Notes: a model not told the origin generated them from the letters alone. 64,000 nucleotides of DNA from Nocardioides sp. SYSU D00065 (GCF_017916425.1 NZ_JAFMSX010000001.1:62001-126000), one strand, 5' to 3'. Positions 33,503-43,050 are shown, counted from the stretch's first letter. Made by a program: numbers and translations.

Positions 33503-34453
33503 ATGCGTCGTGTCCACGTCACTGCTGCCGCCGCCGTCCTCGGCCTGGCGCTCCTCGCCGGGCCGCCACCCGCCGTCGCGGGCGTCGCCGCCCCGGACGG
33601 CACGTTCCCGTCCCGCATCGCGCTGCCCGACGGGTTCCAGCCCGAGGGGATCGCCATCGGCCCCGGCCCGACGGCGTGGTTCGGCTCGCGCGCCGACGGC
33701 GACATCTACGAGGTGTCGTTGCGCACGGGCCGCGGCAGGGTGATCAGCCAAGGTCCGGGCACGCCCTCGGTGGGTCTGAAGTCCGACCGCCGCGGCCTGC
33801 TCTACATCGCCGGGGGCAGCTCCGGCACCGCGCGGGTCGTCGACGCCGACACCGGCGAGGTGCGAGCCGACGTGGCCCTCACGACCGCGACCAGCTTCGT
33901 CAACGACGTGGTCCTGACCCGCGGCGCCGCGTGGTTCACCGACTCCGCGCAGCCGCAGCTCTACCGCCTCGACCGCGGCCCCGGTGCCACCGCGACGACC
34001 GTCCCGCTGACCGGTGAGTGGGTGCAGGGCACCGGGTTCGGCGCCAACGGCACCAGCACCACGCCGACCGGGCGCCACCTGCTCGTCGTGAACTCGACCA
34101 CCGGCCTGCTCTACCGGGTGGACCCCGCCACGGGCGCAGCGACCGAGGTCGACCTCGGCGGTGCGTCGCTCACGATGGGCGACGGCATGCTGCGCCACGG
34201 CAGGACCCTGTACGTCGTGCGCAACCGGCTGGAGAAGATCGCCGTGCTGCGCCTGTCGCGCAGCGGCCTGACCGGCCGGCTGGTGCGGACGATCACCGAG
34301 GCCGACCTCGACGACTCCACGAGCTTCGACGTGCCGACGACGGTGGCCCGCTTCGGGGCGCACCTCTACCTGCCGAACGCGCGCTTCGAGACCACCCCGA
34401 CCCCGACGACGGAGTACTGGGTGACCCAGGTGCGCGCGCCTCGCCGGCGCTGA
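33503..34453 (+). CDS. Secreted SMP-30/NHL-like beta-propeller protein
   Basis: 316 residues with a signal peptide (about 1-27, VHVTAAAAVLGLALLAGPPPAVAG). The mature part is a six-bladed beta-propeller of the SMP-30/strictosidine-synthase-like type: repeated GIAIGPGPTAWFGSRADGDIYEV, GLLYIAGGSSGTARVVD, NDVVLTRGAAWFTDSAQPQLYRL and VVNSTTGLLYRVDPATG blades. Such proteins are lactonases or sugar/ligand binders; no activity can be assigned. ATG preceded by CGGAGG at 33491-33496. Transcribed rightward, convergent with the SUF operon. Confidence 0.85.
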   Translation: MRRVHVTAAAAVLGLALLAGPPPAVAGVAAPDGTFPSRIALPDGFQPEGIAIGPGPTAWFGSRADGDIYEVSLRTGRGRVISQGPGTPSVGLKSDRRGLLYIAGGSSGTARVVDADTGEVRADVALTTATSFVNDVVLTRGAAWFTDSAQPQLYRLDRGPGATATTVPLTGEWVQGTGFGANGTSTTPTGRHLLVVNSTTGLLYRVDPATGAATEVDLGGASLTMGDGMLRHGRTLYVVRNRLEKIAVLRLSRSGLTGRLVRTITEADLDDSTSFDVPTTVARFGAHLYLPNARFETTPTPTTEYWVTQVRAPRRR

Positions 34454-34468
34454 GCCGGTTGAGCTCGC

Positions 34469-34843
34469 TCAGACGTTGAAGCCGAGGGCCCGCAGCTGCT
34501 CGCGGCCGTCGTCGGTGATCTTGTCCGGACCCCACGGCGGCATCCAGACCCAGTTGATGGCCACGTCGCCCACCAGGCCCTCGAGGGCGGACTCGGTCTG
34601 GTCGGTGATCACGTCGGTCAGCGGGCAGGCCGCGGAGGTGAGGGTCATGTCGAGCACGGCGTTGCTGTGCTCGTCGAGGTGTACGCCGTAGACGAGGCCG
34701 AGGTCGACGACGTTGATGCCCAGCTCGGGGTCGACGACGTCCTTCATCGCCTCGGTCACGTCCTCGACCGTCACGGTCGCCGTGCCGCCGCCGGCTGCGG
34801 CCTCGGGGACCTCCGGCAGGTCGCTGTGGTCAGGCATGTCCAT
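34469..34843 (-). CDS. sufT: SufT/MIP18-family (DUF59) Fe-S assembly factor
   Basis: A 124-residue protein of the MIP18 fold: VTEAMKDVVDPELGINVVDLGLVYGV and MTLTSAACPLTDVITDQTESAL with the conserved Cys, ending in VWMPPWGPDKI. SufT proteins help mature Fe-S clusters on target proteins. It is the last gene of the SUF operon and overlaps sufU by 14 nt. ATG 34843, with ATG 34837 as an alternative. Confidence 0.93.
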   Translation of the reverse strand: MDMPDHSDLPEVPEAAAGGGTATVTVEDVTEAMKDVVDPELGINVVDLGLVYGVHLDEHSNAVLDMTLTSAACPLTDVITDQTESALEGLVGDVAINWVWMPPWGPDKITDDGREQLRALGFNV

Positions 34844-35294
34844 CTCCTTGCGGGTCGGTCCGGGCCTGGGTGGTCGCGTCCTTCCACGCCATCCAGGAGA
34901 GCAGGGCGCACTTCACGCGCGCGGGGAACTTGGCGACGCCGGCGAACGCGATCCCGTCCTCCAGGACGTCCTCGTCGGGCTCGACCTGCCCCTTGCCCTG
35001 CATGAGCTCGAGGAACGTCTGGTGAATCGACATCGCCTCGTCGACCGGCTTGCCGATCACGAGGTCGGTCAGCACCGACGCGGAGGCCTGCGAGATCGAG
35101 CACCCGACGGCGTCGTACGACACGTCCTCCACGACCCCGTCGGCGAGGTGCACCCGCAGGGTGACCTCGTCGCCGCAGGTCGGGTTGACGTGGTGCACCT
35201 CGGACCCGAACGGGTCGCGCAATCCCTTGTGGTGCGGGTTCTTGTAGTGGTCCAGGATGATCTCCTGGTAGAGCGAGTCGAGATCGGTGCTCAT
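34830..35294 (-). CDS. sufU: Sulfur relay/scaffold protein SufU
   Basis: A 154-residue IscU/SufU-family protein: LYQEIILDHYKNPHHKG at the N-terminus, DAVGCSISQASASVLTD with the first Cys, and VKCALLSWMAW with the last. It accepts sulfur from SufS for cluster assembly on the SufBCD complex. ATG start 2 nt after the sufS stop. The zinc-binding Cys set typical for SufU is present. Confidence 0.95.
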   Translation of the reverse strand: MSTDLDSLYQEIILDHYKNPHHKGLRDPFGSEVHHVNPTCGDEVTLRVHLADGVVEDVSYDAVGCSISQASASVLTDLVIGKPVDEAMSIHQTFLELMQGKGQVEPDEDVLEDGIAFAGVAKFPARVKCALLSWMAWKDATTQARTDPQGDGHA

Positions 35295-35296
35295 CG

Positions 35297-36532
35297 TCAG
35301 CCCACCTTGAAGTAGCTGCGGGTGTGGTGGAGCGCCTCGACCAGCGCGTCGATCTCGGCGGGGGTCGTGTAGAGGTACGACGACATCCGCGTCGAGCTCT
35401 GCACGCCGTAGCGGGCGTGCGCCGGCTTGGCGCAGTGGTGGCCAGCCCGTACCGCGACGCCGCGCGAGTCGAGGACCTGCGCGATGTCGTGCGGGTGGAC
35501 GCCCTCGAGCTCGAACGAGATCGCCCCGCCCCGCTCGGACGCGTCGAGCGGACCCAGCACGGTCAGTCCCGGCACGTCCTGCAGCCCCTGGAGTGCGTAC
35601 GCCGTGATCGCCTGCTCGTGGCGGTGGATGGCGTCGAGCCCGATGTGGCGCAGGTAGTCGACCGCCGCGCCGAGCCCGACGGCCTCGACGATCGGCGGGG
35701 TGCCGGCCTCGAAGCGGTGCGGTGCGCAGGCGTACGTCGAGCGCGCCATGGTGACGGTCTCGATCATCTCGCCGCCCCCGTGGAACGGCGGCAGCTCGTT
35801 GAGCAGCTCCTCACGGCCCCACAGCACGCCGATGCCCGTCGGGCCGCACACCTTGTGGCCGGTGAAGACGAGGAAGTCGCAGCCGACGGCCTGGACGTCG
35901 ACCGGCAGCTGGGGCGCCGCCTGCGAGGCGTCGACCACCGACCGGGCGCCGACCGCGGCCGCACGAGCCACCAGCTCCTCGACCGGGTTGATCGTGCCGA
36001 GCATGTTGGACACCCAGGTGAACGCGACGACCTTGGTGTGCTCGTCGATGAGCCCGTCGGCGCCGTCGAGGTCGAGCCGGCCGTCGTCGGTCAGGCCGAA
36101 CCAGCGCAGCTCGGCGCCCGAGCGCTCGCACGCCAGCTGCCACGAGACGATGTTGGAGTGGTGCTCCATCTCGGTGATCACGACGTTGTCGCCGGGGCCG
36201 AGCTCGATCGTGCGGGCGAGCAGGTTGAGCGCCTCGGTGGCGTTCTTGGTGAAGACGACCTCGTTGCGCGACGGCGCGTTGAGGAACGCCGCCACCTGGT
36301 CGCGCGCGCCCTCGTAGGCCTCGGTCGACTCCGCGCCGAGCTGGTGCATGGCGCGGGCGATGTTGGCGTTGTGCCGCTCGAGGTGGTCGACCATCGTGTC
36401 GATGACGACCTGCGGCTTCTGCGAGGTGTTGGCGCTGTCGAGGTAGACCAGCGGCACTCCGTCCGCGAGCGTGCGCTCGAGGATCGGGAAGTCCTTGCGG
36501 ATCACGTCGAGATCCGGCAGCAGTCCTTCCAT
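35297..36532 (-). CDS. sufS: Cysteine desulfurase SufS
   Basis: A 411-residue PLP enzyme that releases sulfur from cysteine. The PLP Lys is in FTGHKVCGPTG, the substrate loop Cys in RAGHHCAKPAHARYG, and EMEHHSNIVSWQL plus NEVVFTKNATEALNLLA are class II desulfurase blocks. The short loop around GHHC fits SufS rather than IscS. It donates sulfur to SufU encoded next. ATG with GGAGGA upstream. Confidence 0.96.
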   Translation of the reverse strand: MEGLLPDLDVIRKDFPILERTLADGVPLVYLDSANTSQKPQVVIDTMVDHLERHNANIARAMHQLGAESTEAYEGARDQVAAFLNAPSRNEVVFTKNATEALNLLARTIELGPGDNVVITEMEHHSNIVSWQLACERSGAELRWFGLTDDGRLDLDGADGLIDEHTKVVAFTWVSNMLGTINPVEELVARAAAVGARSVVDASQAAPQLPVDVQAVGCDFLVFTGHKVCGPTGIGVLWGREELLNELPPFHGGGEMIETVTMARSTYACAPHRFEAGTPPIVEAVGLGAAVDYLRHIGLDAIHRHEQAITAYALQGLQDVPGLTVLGPLDASERGGAISFELEGVHPHDIAQVLDSRGVAVRAGHHCAKPAHARYGVQSSTRMSSYLYTTPAEIDALVEALHHTRSYFKVG

Positions 36533-36569
36533 CGTGGTCCTCCTCTTCCGGTGCGGCAGGTGGGGGTGG

Positions 36570-37331
36570 TCAGGCCGTCGCGGCCTTGAGGTACTTGTCG
36601 TAGCCGTTGGCCTCCAGCTCGTCGGCGAGTTCCTTGCCGCCGGACTCGGCGACCTTGCCGTCGACGAACACGTGCACGTGGTCGGGCTCGATGTAGCGCA
36701 GGATGCGGGTGTAGTGCGTGATCAGCAGCACGCCCTTGCCCTCGCGCCGGCGGAACCGGTTCACGCCCTCGGAGACGACCTTGAGCGCGTCGATGTCGAG
36801 GCCGGAGTCGGTCTCGTCGAGCACCGCGACCTTGGGGTCGAGCAGCTCGAGCTGGGCGATCTCGTGGCGCTTCTTCTCACCACCGGAGAAGTTCTCGTTG
36901 ACCGAGCGCGAGGAGAAGGTCGCGTCGAGGTTGAGCCGCTCGAGCGCGCCGTTGACGTCCTTGACCCACGTGCGCAGCTTGGGCGCCTCACCGTCGATCG
37001 CGGTCTTGGCGGTCCGAAGGAAGTTGGCCACCGAGACGCCGGGCACCTCGACGGGGTACTGCATGGCGAGGAAGAGCCCGGCACGGGCCCGCTCGTCGAC
37101 CGAGAGCGACAGCACGTCCTGCCCGTCGAGGGTCACCGAGCCGCCGGTGATCGTGTACTTCGGGTGGCCGGCGATCGAGTACGCGAGCGTTGACTTGCCG
37201 GAGCCGTTGGGGCCCATGATGGCGTGCGTCTCGCCGTCGTTGATGGTGAGGTCGACGCCCTTGAGGATCTCCTTGGGGCCGTCCTCGGTGTCGACGGTGA
37301 CGTGCAGGTCGGTGATGACGAGCTTGCTCAT
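36570..37331 (-). CDS. sufC: Fe-S assembly ATPase SufC
   Basis: A 253-residue ABC-type ATPase of the SufBCD scaffold: Walker A GPNGSGKST, signature FSGGEKKRHEIAQL, Walker B VAVLDETDSGLDID. The Glu-Thr-Asp-Ser-Gly form of Walker B is characteristic of SufC. ATG overlaps the Rieske gene stop (ATGA). It drives conformational change of SufB-SufD during cluster building. Confidence 0.96.
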   Translation of the reverse strand: MSKLVITDLHVTVDTEDGPKEILKGVDLTINDGETHAIMGPNGSGKSTLAYSIAGHPKYTITGGSVTLDGQDVLSLSVDERARAGLFLAMQYPVEVPGVSVANFLRTAKTAIDGEAPKLRTWVKDVNGALERLNLDATFSSRSVNENFSGGEKKRHEIAQLELLDPKVAVLDETDSGLDIDALKVVSEGVNRFRRREGKGVLLITHYTRILRYIEPDHVHVFVDGKVAESGGKELADELEANGYDKYLKAATA

Positions 37332-37663
37332 GCGGGGGTGACTCCGTTCAGGGTGGTCTCGGTGTCGACGTAGACGTCGGTGCCGCGCACGTCGACGGGG
37401 AAGGTGGCGACCGGCTCGGTCGCCGGGAGGTTCGTGGGCTTGCCGGTGCGCAGGTCGAACATGGACCCGTGCAACCAGCACTCGATCTGGCAGGAGGCGA
37501 CCTCGCCCTCGCTCAGGGCCACCGCGGCGTGGCTGCACTCGTTCTGCAGCGCGAACACCTCGTCGCCGTCGCGGGCCACGACGACCTCGAGGTCGCCGAG
37601 GGTCACCGCGAGGCCCTGGTCCGCCATGAGCTCGTCGAGGGAGCAGGCGCGCTCGAAGGCCAT
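37328..37663 (-). CDS. Rieske-type [2Fe-2S] ferredoxin of the SUF operon
   Basis: A 111-residue Rieske protein: NECSHAAVALSEG and CQIECWLHGSMFDLRTG supply the two Cys-X-His pairs (spaced as CxH ... CxxH), with the VATFPVDV end. It is a small electron carrier, often annotated as non-heme iron dioxygenase ferredoxin. Its fixed place between sufD and sufC is common in actinobacteria; an electron role in cluster assembly is inferred. It overlaps sufD by 1 nt and sufC by 4 nt. Confidence 0.9.
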   Translation of the reverse strand: MAFERACSLDELMADQGLAVTLGDLEVVVARDGDEVFALQNECSHAAVALSEGEVASCQIECWLHGSMFDLRTGKPTNLPATEPVATFPVDVRGTDVYVDTETTLNGVTPA

Positions 37664-38871
37664 CAGGCACCCGCCCCGGACGTCGTGTCCTTGAGGACGT
37701 TCTTGGCCAGCTCGGCCTCGACGGTGCTCAGCAGCCGCTCCTCGATCGAGGGGACCCCGACCTTGCGGATCAGGTCATTGAAGAACCCGTGCACCACCAG
37801 CCGCTGCGCCTCCTGCTCGGACACGCCGCGCGACTGGAGGTAGAACAGCTGGTTGTCGTCGAAGCGAGCGGTCGCCGAGGCGTGCCCGGCGCCCTCGATC
37901 TCGCCGGTCTCGATTTCGAGGTTGGGGATGGAGTCGGCCTGGCAGCCGTCGGTGAGGACCAGGTTGCGGTTCTCCTCGTAAGTCTCGATGCCCTCCGCCA
38001 CCTTGCGGATCAGCACGTTGCCCACCCACACGGTGTGCGCCTTCTCGCCCTGCAGCGCGCCCTTGTAGATCGCGTTGGACTTGGTGCGCGGCGCCGTGTG
38101 GTCGGCGAAGATCCGGTGCTCGATGTGCTGGCCGGCGTCGGCGAAGTAGAGGCCGAGCAGCTCCGCGGAGCCGCCGGGGCCGTCGTAGGTCACGTTGGCG
38201 TCCATCCGGACCAGGTCGCCGCCGAAGGAGATCGCCGCGTGCCGGTACGTCGCGTCGCGGCCCACGCGGGCCTGGTGGTGCGCCAAGTGGACGGCGTCGT
38301 CGGCCCAGTCCTGGATGGACACGACCGTGACGTCCGCACCGTCGCCGACGACGACCTCGACGACCGCGGCGACCGACGAGGAGCCGGTGTGGTTGAGCAC
38401 CACCACGGCACGGCTGTGGCGGCCGAAGCGCAGGGCCACGTGGCCCGCCTCGGTGACCGTGACGTCCTTGCCGTCGAGGTCGACGACGATCGGCTCGGCC
38501 ACCTCGGTGTCGGCCGGCACGTCGACCAGCAGGCTGGCCGGCACCTCGGCGAGCACGCGGGCCGCCCACCGGGTGTTGGGGACGAGGCCCGAGATGCCGC
38601 GCAGGGCACGCGCCTCGTCACCCGAGACACCCTCGATGCGAACGCCCTCGGGGGTGTTCCAGGTGCACGAGGTCGCCGAGGGCATGAACTCCGCGTCGGC
38701 GTGCAGCCCGCGCAGCCGCTTGAGCGGCGTGAAGCGCCAGATCTCCTCGCGCCCGGTCGGCACGGTGTGGTCGGCCACGTCGAACGAGCCGGTCGGGTGG
38801 AGGTGGCTCTCGACCTTGTCGAGCGCGGGTGCCTGCTCTAGCGCGGAGCGGACGGAATCGGTGATGGTCAA
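37663..38871 (-). CDS. sufD: Fe-S assembly protein SufD
   Basis: 402 residues forming the SufB/SufD beta-helix: VVLNHTGSSSVAAVVEVVVGDGADVTVVSIQDW, NVTYDGPGGSAELLGLYFADAGQHIEHR, and the C-terminal ARFDDNQLFYLQSRGVSEQEAQRLVVHGFF block. It partners SufB and SufC. Start is TTG 38871, with AAGGAAAG about 8 nt upstream. A tight hairpin lies between sufB and this gene. Confidence 0.94.
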   Translation of the reverse strand: MTITDSVRSALEQAPALDKVESHLHPTGSFDVADHTVPTGREEIWRFTPLKRLRGLHADAEFMPSATSCTWNTPEGVRIEGVSGDEARALRGISGLVPNTRWAARVLAEVPASLLVDVPADTEVAEPIVVDLDGKDVTVTEAGHVALRFGRHSRAVVVLNHTGSSSVAAVVEVVVGDGADVTVVSIQDWADDAVHLAHHQARVGRDATYRHAAISFGGDLVRMDANVTYDGPGGSAELLGLYFADAGQHIEHRIFADHTAPRTKSNAIYKGALQGEKAHTVWVGNVLIRKVAEGIETYEENRNLVLTDGCQADSIPNLEIETGEIEGAGHASATARFDDNQLFYLQSRGVSEQEAQRLVVHGFFNDLIRKVGVPSIEERLLSTVEAELAKNVLKDTTSGAGA

Positions 38872-38911
38872 CTGTCTACTTTCCTTGTACTCGAGGAGCT
38901 TCGTACTGTCG

Positions 38912-38931
38912 TCCCGGCCGCTCGGCCGGGA
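38912..38931 (-). other. Intra-operon hairpin between sufB and sufD
   Basis: TCCCGGCC (38912-38919) and GGCCGGGA (38924-38931) form a perfect 8-bp stem with a 4-nt loop in the 64-nt gap between sufB and sufD. It has no U-tract and may serve as a processing or partial attenuation site. Confidence 0.5.
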
Positions 38932-38935
38932 TCAG

Positions 38936-40363
38936 TCAGCCGACCGCGCCCTCCATCTGCAGCTCGATGAGGCGGTTGAGCTCGAGGGCGTACTCCATCG
39001 GCAGCTCCTTGGCAATGGGCTCGACGAATCCGCGCACGATCATCGCCATCGCCTCGTCCTGCTCCATGCCGCGTGACATGAGGTAGAAGAGCTGGTCGTC
39101 GGAGACCTTCGAGACGCTCGCCTCGTGGCCCATCGACACGTCGTCCTCGCGGATGTCGACGTAGGGGTAGGTGTCGCTGCGGCTGATCTGGTCGACCAGG
39201 AGGGCGTCGCACAGCACGTTGGACTTCGACCCGTGCGCGCCCTCGTTGACCTGGATCAGGCCGCGGTACGACGTCCGGCCACCGCCGCGGGCCACCGACT
39301 TGCTCAGGATGGAGCTCGACGTGTGCGGTGCGGCGTGCACCATCTTGGCGCCGGCGTCCTGGTGCTGGCCCTCGCCGGCGAAGGCGATGGACAGCGTCTC
39401 GCCCTTGGCGTGCTCGCCCATCAGGTAGACGGCGGGGTACTTCATCGTCACCTTGGACCCGATGTTGCCGTCGACCCACTCCATGGTCGCGCCGGCCTCG
39501 CACGTGGCGCGCTTGGTGACGAGGTTGTAGACGTTGTTCGACCAGTTCTGGATGGTCGTGTAGCGCACGCGGGCGCCCTTCTTCACGACGATCTCGACGA
39601 CCGCGGAGTGCAGGGAGTCCGAGGAGTAGATCGGGGCGGTGCAGCCCTCGACGTAGTGCACGTAGGAGTCCTCGTCGGCGATGATCAGCGTCCGCTCGAA
39701 CTGGCCCATGTTCTCGGTGTTGATCCGGAAGTAGGCCTGGAGCGGGATGTCGACGTGGACGCCCTTGGGGACGTAGATGAACGAGCCACCGGACCACACC
39801 GAGGTGTTGAGCGCGGCGAACTTGTTGTCGCCGACCGGGATGACGGTGCCGAAGTACTCCTTGAAGAGCTCCTCGTGCTCCTTCAGCGCGGTGTCGGTGT
39901 CGACGAAGATGACGCCCTTCTCCTCGAGGTCCTCGCGGATCGAGTGGTAGACGACCTCGGACTCGTACTGCGCGGCGACGCCCGCGACCAGGCGCTGCTT
40001 CTCCGCCTCGGGGATGCCGAGCTTGTCGTAGGTGTTCTTGATGTCCTCGGGCAGCTCCTCCCACGAGGTCGCCTGCTTCTCGCTGGACCGCACGAAGTAC
40101 TTGATGTTGTCGAAGTCGATCGTCGACAGGTCCGAGCCCCAGGTCGGCATGGGCTTGCGGTGGAACAGCTTCAGGCCCTTGAGGCGCAGGTCGAGCATCC
40201 ACTGCGGCTCGGACTTCTTGTGGGAGATGTCGCGCACGACGTCCTCGTTGAGGCCACGCGTCGCAGTGGCGCCGGCGTCGTCCTTGTCGGCCCAACCGAA
40301 CTCGTAGCGACCGATGCCCTTGAGCTCGGGGTTGAGGTCTTCGATGCTCAGGTTCTGGGTCAT
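38936..40363 (-). CDS. sufB: Fe-S assembly scaffold SufB
   Basis: A 475-residue core scaffold subunit: [22 protein letters not shown] at the N-terminus, [19 protein letters not shown], the [24 protein letters not shown] block, and [22 protein letters not shown] at the end. No intein is present, unlike mycobacterial SufB. ATG overlaps the sufR stop by 4 nt, so the regulator and scaffold are coupled. Confidence 0.96.
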   Translation of the reverse strand: MTQNLSIEDLNPELKGIGRYEFGWADKDDAGATATRGLNEDVVRDISHKKSEPQWMLDLRLKGLKLFHRKPMPTWGSDLSTIDFDNIKYFVRSSEKQATSWEELPEDIKNTYDKLGIPEAEKQRLVAGVAAQYESEVVYHSIREDLEEKGVIFVDTDTALKEHEELFKEYFGTVIPVGDNKFAALNTSVWSGGSFIYVPKGVHVDIPLQAYFRINTENMGQFERTLIIADEDSYVHYVEGCTAPIYSSDSLHSAVVEIVVKKGARVRYTTIQNWSNNVYNLVTKRATCEAGATMEWVDGNIGSKVTMKYPAVYLMGEHAKGETLSIAFAGEGQHQDAGAKMVHAAPHTSSSILSKSVARGGGRTSYRGLIQVNEGAHGSKSNVLCDALLVDQISRSDTYPYVDIREDDVSMGHEASVSKVSDDQLFYLMSRGMEQDEAMAMIVRGFVEPIAKELPMEYALELNRLIELQMEGAVG

Positions 40364-41073
40364 GACTGCTCCTTCTGAGGGTCCTGCTGCGGGTCCGTCT
40401 GGGTGGTCGGAAGGGTCTGGGGGATGCACGTGGTGCAGACGCCGTCGCCGTGGGCGATGGTCGCCAGCCGTTGGACGTGCCTGCCGAGCACGGAGGCGAT
40501 CGCCTCCGTCTCGGCCTCGCACAGCTGGGGGAACTCGGCGGCGACGTGGGAGACCGGGCAGTGCTGCTGGCACAGCTGCTCCCCCACGACGGGCAGGCCG
40601 CGCACCGAGGCGGCGTAGCCGTTCTGCGTGAAGACCCGGGCCAGCGCCTCGGCGGGCGTCAGGCTGGGATCGGCGGCCGCCACGGCGGCGTAGTCACGCC
40701 CCACGAACGCGACGCGGCGCCGGGCGAACTCCACGACGGCGTCCTCCCCCTGGGTCTCGGCGAGGAACCGCATCGCCTGGACCGCGAGGTCGTCGTACTG
40801 CTGGTCGAAGCTGTCGCGCCCCGCCTGGGTCAGGGCGAAAACCTTGGCCGGGCGACCGCGACCGCGGGCTCCGTAGACCTTCGGCTCGCGCGACTCCACG
40901 ACGCCCTCGACCGCCAGGTGGTCGAGGTGCCGACGCACGGCAGCGGGCGTCAGCTGCAGCCGGCGGGCCAGGTCGGCGGCGCTGGACGGGCCGTTCTCCA
41001 AGATCGCGCGGGCCACGCGGTCGCGCGTGGGCGCGTCCCGGTCCGGGGCTGGCGCCGTCCTGGTGAATTCCAC
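40360..41073 (-). CDS. sufR: SUF operon repressor, Fe-S-sensing ArsR-like (SufR)
   Basis: 237 residues: an N-terminal winged helix ([39 protein letters not shown], about 19-57) and a C-terminal sensor with Cys168, Cys172 (CQQHC), Cys185, and Cys213, Cys216 (CTTC) that can bind an Fe-S cluster. It should repress the operon when clusters are sufficient. GTG 41073 has no Shine-Dalgarno site. It is the first gene of the operon, so autoregulation is likely; a candidate dyad overlaps the start. Confidence 0.92.
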   Translation of the reverse strand: MEFTRTAPAPDRDAPTRDRVARAILENGPSSAADLARRLQLTPAAVRRHLDHLAVEGVVESREPKVYGARGRGRPAKVFALTQAGRDSFDQQYDDLAVQAMRFLAETQGEDAVVEFARRRVAFVGRDYAAVAAADPSLTPAEALARVFTQNGYAASVRGLPVVGEQLCQQHCPVSHVAAEFPQLCEAETEAIASVLGRHVQRLATIAHGDGVCTTCIPQTLPTTQTDPQQDPQKEQS

Positions 41074-41094
41074 AACGCAAGTGTGACGTTATTG
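41072..41094 (-). promoter_or_regulatory. Candidate SufR operator at the operon start
   Basis: AACG and CGTT arms 9 bp apart form an imperfect dyad within AATAACGTCACACTTGCGTT, overlapping the start codon of sufR. This is a position expected for autorepression, but the dyad is short. Confidence 0.3.
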
Positions 41095-41165
41095 CTGGGC
41101 GCTCTCAAGCAAGGGTCGCCTAAGTGACGCGGGCCACGGGCTGACGGACCGCGACCTCCCCGACA

Positions 41166-41990
41166 TCAGTCGGCGGTGCGACTGCGGAACGTGCGGATCG
41201 CCAGCGGCGCCACGACGGCGGTGATGAGCACGATCCAGCCGATGGTGAACGGGATCGGGTGGTGCATCGGCAGGGCCGCCCCGTCGGCGAGCGGCTGGTC
41301 GTTGCCCCACAGCTCGCGCACGGCCTGGGTGAGGGCGGAGATGGGGTTCCACTCGGCGATGACCCGCAGGAAGGTCGGCATCCGGTCGGTCGGCGCGAAG
41401 GTGTTGGCCAGGAACGTGATGGGGAACATCGTCGCGAACATCACGCCGTTGACCGCCTCCACCGAGCGCATCGCCGAGCCGACCCAGATGCCCACCCAGA
41501 TCATCGCGAAGCCCCAGCCGAGGAGCAGCAGGTAGCCCAGAGCGGCCTCGAACAGGTTGGTGTGGATGCGCCACCCGATGACCAGGCCGGTCAGCGACAT
41601 CACCACCAGGCCGATCGAGGAGTGCGCCAGGCTGGAGATGCTGCGCCCGACCAGCACCGCCGCGGGGTTGATGGGCAGCGACCGCATCCGGTCGACGATG
41701 CCCTTCTCGAGGTCGGCGGTCAGGCCCACAGCGACGATGAAGGACGCGAACGCGACGGTCTGCGCCATGATCCCGGCGAGCAGGAACGCGCGGTAGCCCG
41801 AGGGCGTGGCCACGTCGATCGAGGAGCCGAACACGTAGGCGAAGAGCAGCACGAACATGACCGGCTGGATGGTCACGTCCATGAGCATCTCGGGCATGCG
41901 GCGGATGTGCAGGAAGTTGCGCCGGGCGATGGCCCAGGCCTGGGTCAGCAGGCCGGTCGGCCGGATCTCGGGTCGTTCGAGGGTGCTCAT
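41166..41990 (-). CDS. ABC-2 exporter permease, DrrB type
   Basis: 274 residues with six membrane spans and DrrB-type blocks: ARRNFLHIRRMPEMLMDVTIQPVMFVLLF, the ExxxGT-like LEKGIVDRMRSLPI, and NTFAPTDRMPTFLRVIAEWNPIS. It exports with the DrrA-like ATPase encoded just upstream (ATGA overlap). Such pairs often export antibiotics or lipids; the substrate is unknown. Confidence 0.9.
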   Translation of the reverse strand: MSTLERPEIRPTGLLTQAWAIARRNFLHIRRMPEMLMDVTIQPVMFVLLFAYVFGSSIDVATPSGYRAFLLAGIMAQTVAFASFIVAVGLTADLEKGIVDRMRSLPINPAAVLVGRSISSLAHSSIGLVVMSLTGLVIGWRIHTNLFEAALGYLLLLGWGFAMIWVGIWVGSAMRSVEAVNGVMFATMFPITFLANTFAPTDRMPTFLRVIAEWNPISALTQAVRELWGNDQPLADGAALPMHHPIPFTIGWIVLITAVVAPLAIRTFRSRTAD

Positions 41991-42985
41991 CGGGCCATCT
42001 CCTCGGCGGAGTCCGCCGTCGTCTCGTCGCCGGTGTCGTCGGGGCGCTGCTCGGCGCGGTGGCCGGTGAGGTGGAGGAACACGTCGTCCAGGCTGGGACG
42101 CTTGAGCCCGATGTCGTCGAGCACGATGCCGCTCTCGTCGAAGATGCCCGCCACGCGGGTCATGTGCCCCAGCCCCTCAGCGGGGGCCGTCAGCTGGCGG
42201 GCTCCGACGTCGACGTGGACCTCGCGCACGTGGGGTCGCAGGAGCGCCTCGGCAGCGGCGAGGTCGGGGCCGTTGGAGACCGTCACCACGAGCGCCGCCG
42301 CCCCGGAGCGGTCCTTGAGCTGCAGCGGCGTGCCCTCGGCGATGACGGTGCCGCGGTCGATGACCACGATGTTGTCGGCCAGCTGGTCGGCCTCCTCGAG
42401 GTATTGCGTGGTGAGCAGCAGCGTGGTGCCGTCGGAGACCAGCTCGCGCAGCACCTCCCACAGCTCGACGCGCGAACGGGGGTCGAGTCCGGTCGTCGGC
42501 TCGTCGAGGAACAGCACCGGGGGCGTCGCGATGAGGCTGACCGCGAGGTCGAGTCGCCGGCGCATGCCGCCGGAGTAGGTCTTGGCGATGCGATCGCCCG
42601 CCTCGGCGAGCGAGAAGCGCTCGAGCAGCTCGTCGCTCGCCCGCTTGATGTAGCGCGCGTCGAGGCCGTAGAGGCTGCCGATGAGCCGGAGGTTCTCCCG
42701 GCCGGTCAGCAGCTCGTCCACCGTCGCGGCCTGGCCCGTCAGGCCCATGCTGCGGCGCACCGCCGCCGGGTCGGCCAGGATGTCGTGACCGGCCACCCGT
42801 CCGGTGCCGGAGGTGGGTCGGGTCAAGGTGGTCATCATGCGGACCGTCGTGGTCTTGCCGGCACCGTTGGGCCCGAGCAGCCCCAGCACGGAGCCCTCGG
42901 GGACGACGAAGGAGACCCCGTCGACGGCCACCGTGTCGCCGAAGTGCTTGACGAGGCCCTCGGCCTCGATCGCTGGACGCGTCAT
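41987..42985 (-). CDS. ABC exporter ATP-binding protein, DrrA type
   Basis: A 332-residue ATPase: Walker A GPNGAGKTT, signature YSGGMRRRLDLAVSL, Walker B VLFLDEPTTGLDP and H-loop LLTTQYLEEADQLAD (Gln where His is usual, as in DrrA). The C-terminal 70 residues after RPSLDDVFLHLTGH are variable. Start taken at ATG 42985 because TAGCGT ends 7 nt upstream; an upstream in-frame start at 43015 would overlap the divergent gene's promoter. Confidence 0.9.
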   Translation of the reverse strand: MTRPAIEAEGLVKHFGDTVAVDGVSFVVPEGSVLGLLGPNGAGKTTTVRMMTTLTRPTSGTGRVAGHDILADPAAVRRSMGLTGQAATVDELLTGRENLRLIGSLYGLDARYIKRASDELLERFSLAEAGDRIAKTYSGGMRRRLDLAVSLIATPPVLFLDEPTTGLDPRSRVELWEVLRELVSDGTTLLLTTQYLEEADQLADNIVVIDRGTVIAEGTPLQLKDRSGAAALVVTVSNGPDLAAAEALLRPHVREVHVDVGARQLTAPAEGLGHMTRVAGIFDESGIVLDDIGLKRPSLDDVFLHLTGHRAEQRPDDTGDETTADSAEEMAR

Positions 42986-42992
42986 GGCTTCC

Positions 42993-43043
42993 ACGCTAAC
43001 GGCGGGGACCGACACCGCGCCTCTGCATTAACGGACCTAGACT
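42993..43043. promoter_or_regulatory. Divergent leaderless promoters of two ABC exporters
   Basis: Minus-strand TAGCGT (42993-42998) ends 7 nt before ATG 42985. Plus-strand TAGACT (43038-43043) ends 7 nt before GTG 43051. Confidence 0.45.
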
Positions 43044-43050
43044 TCGCCGC

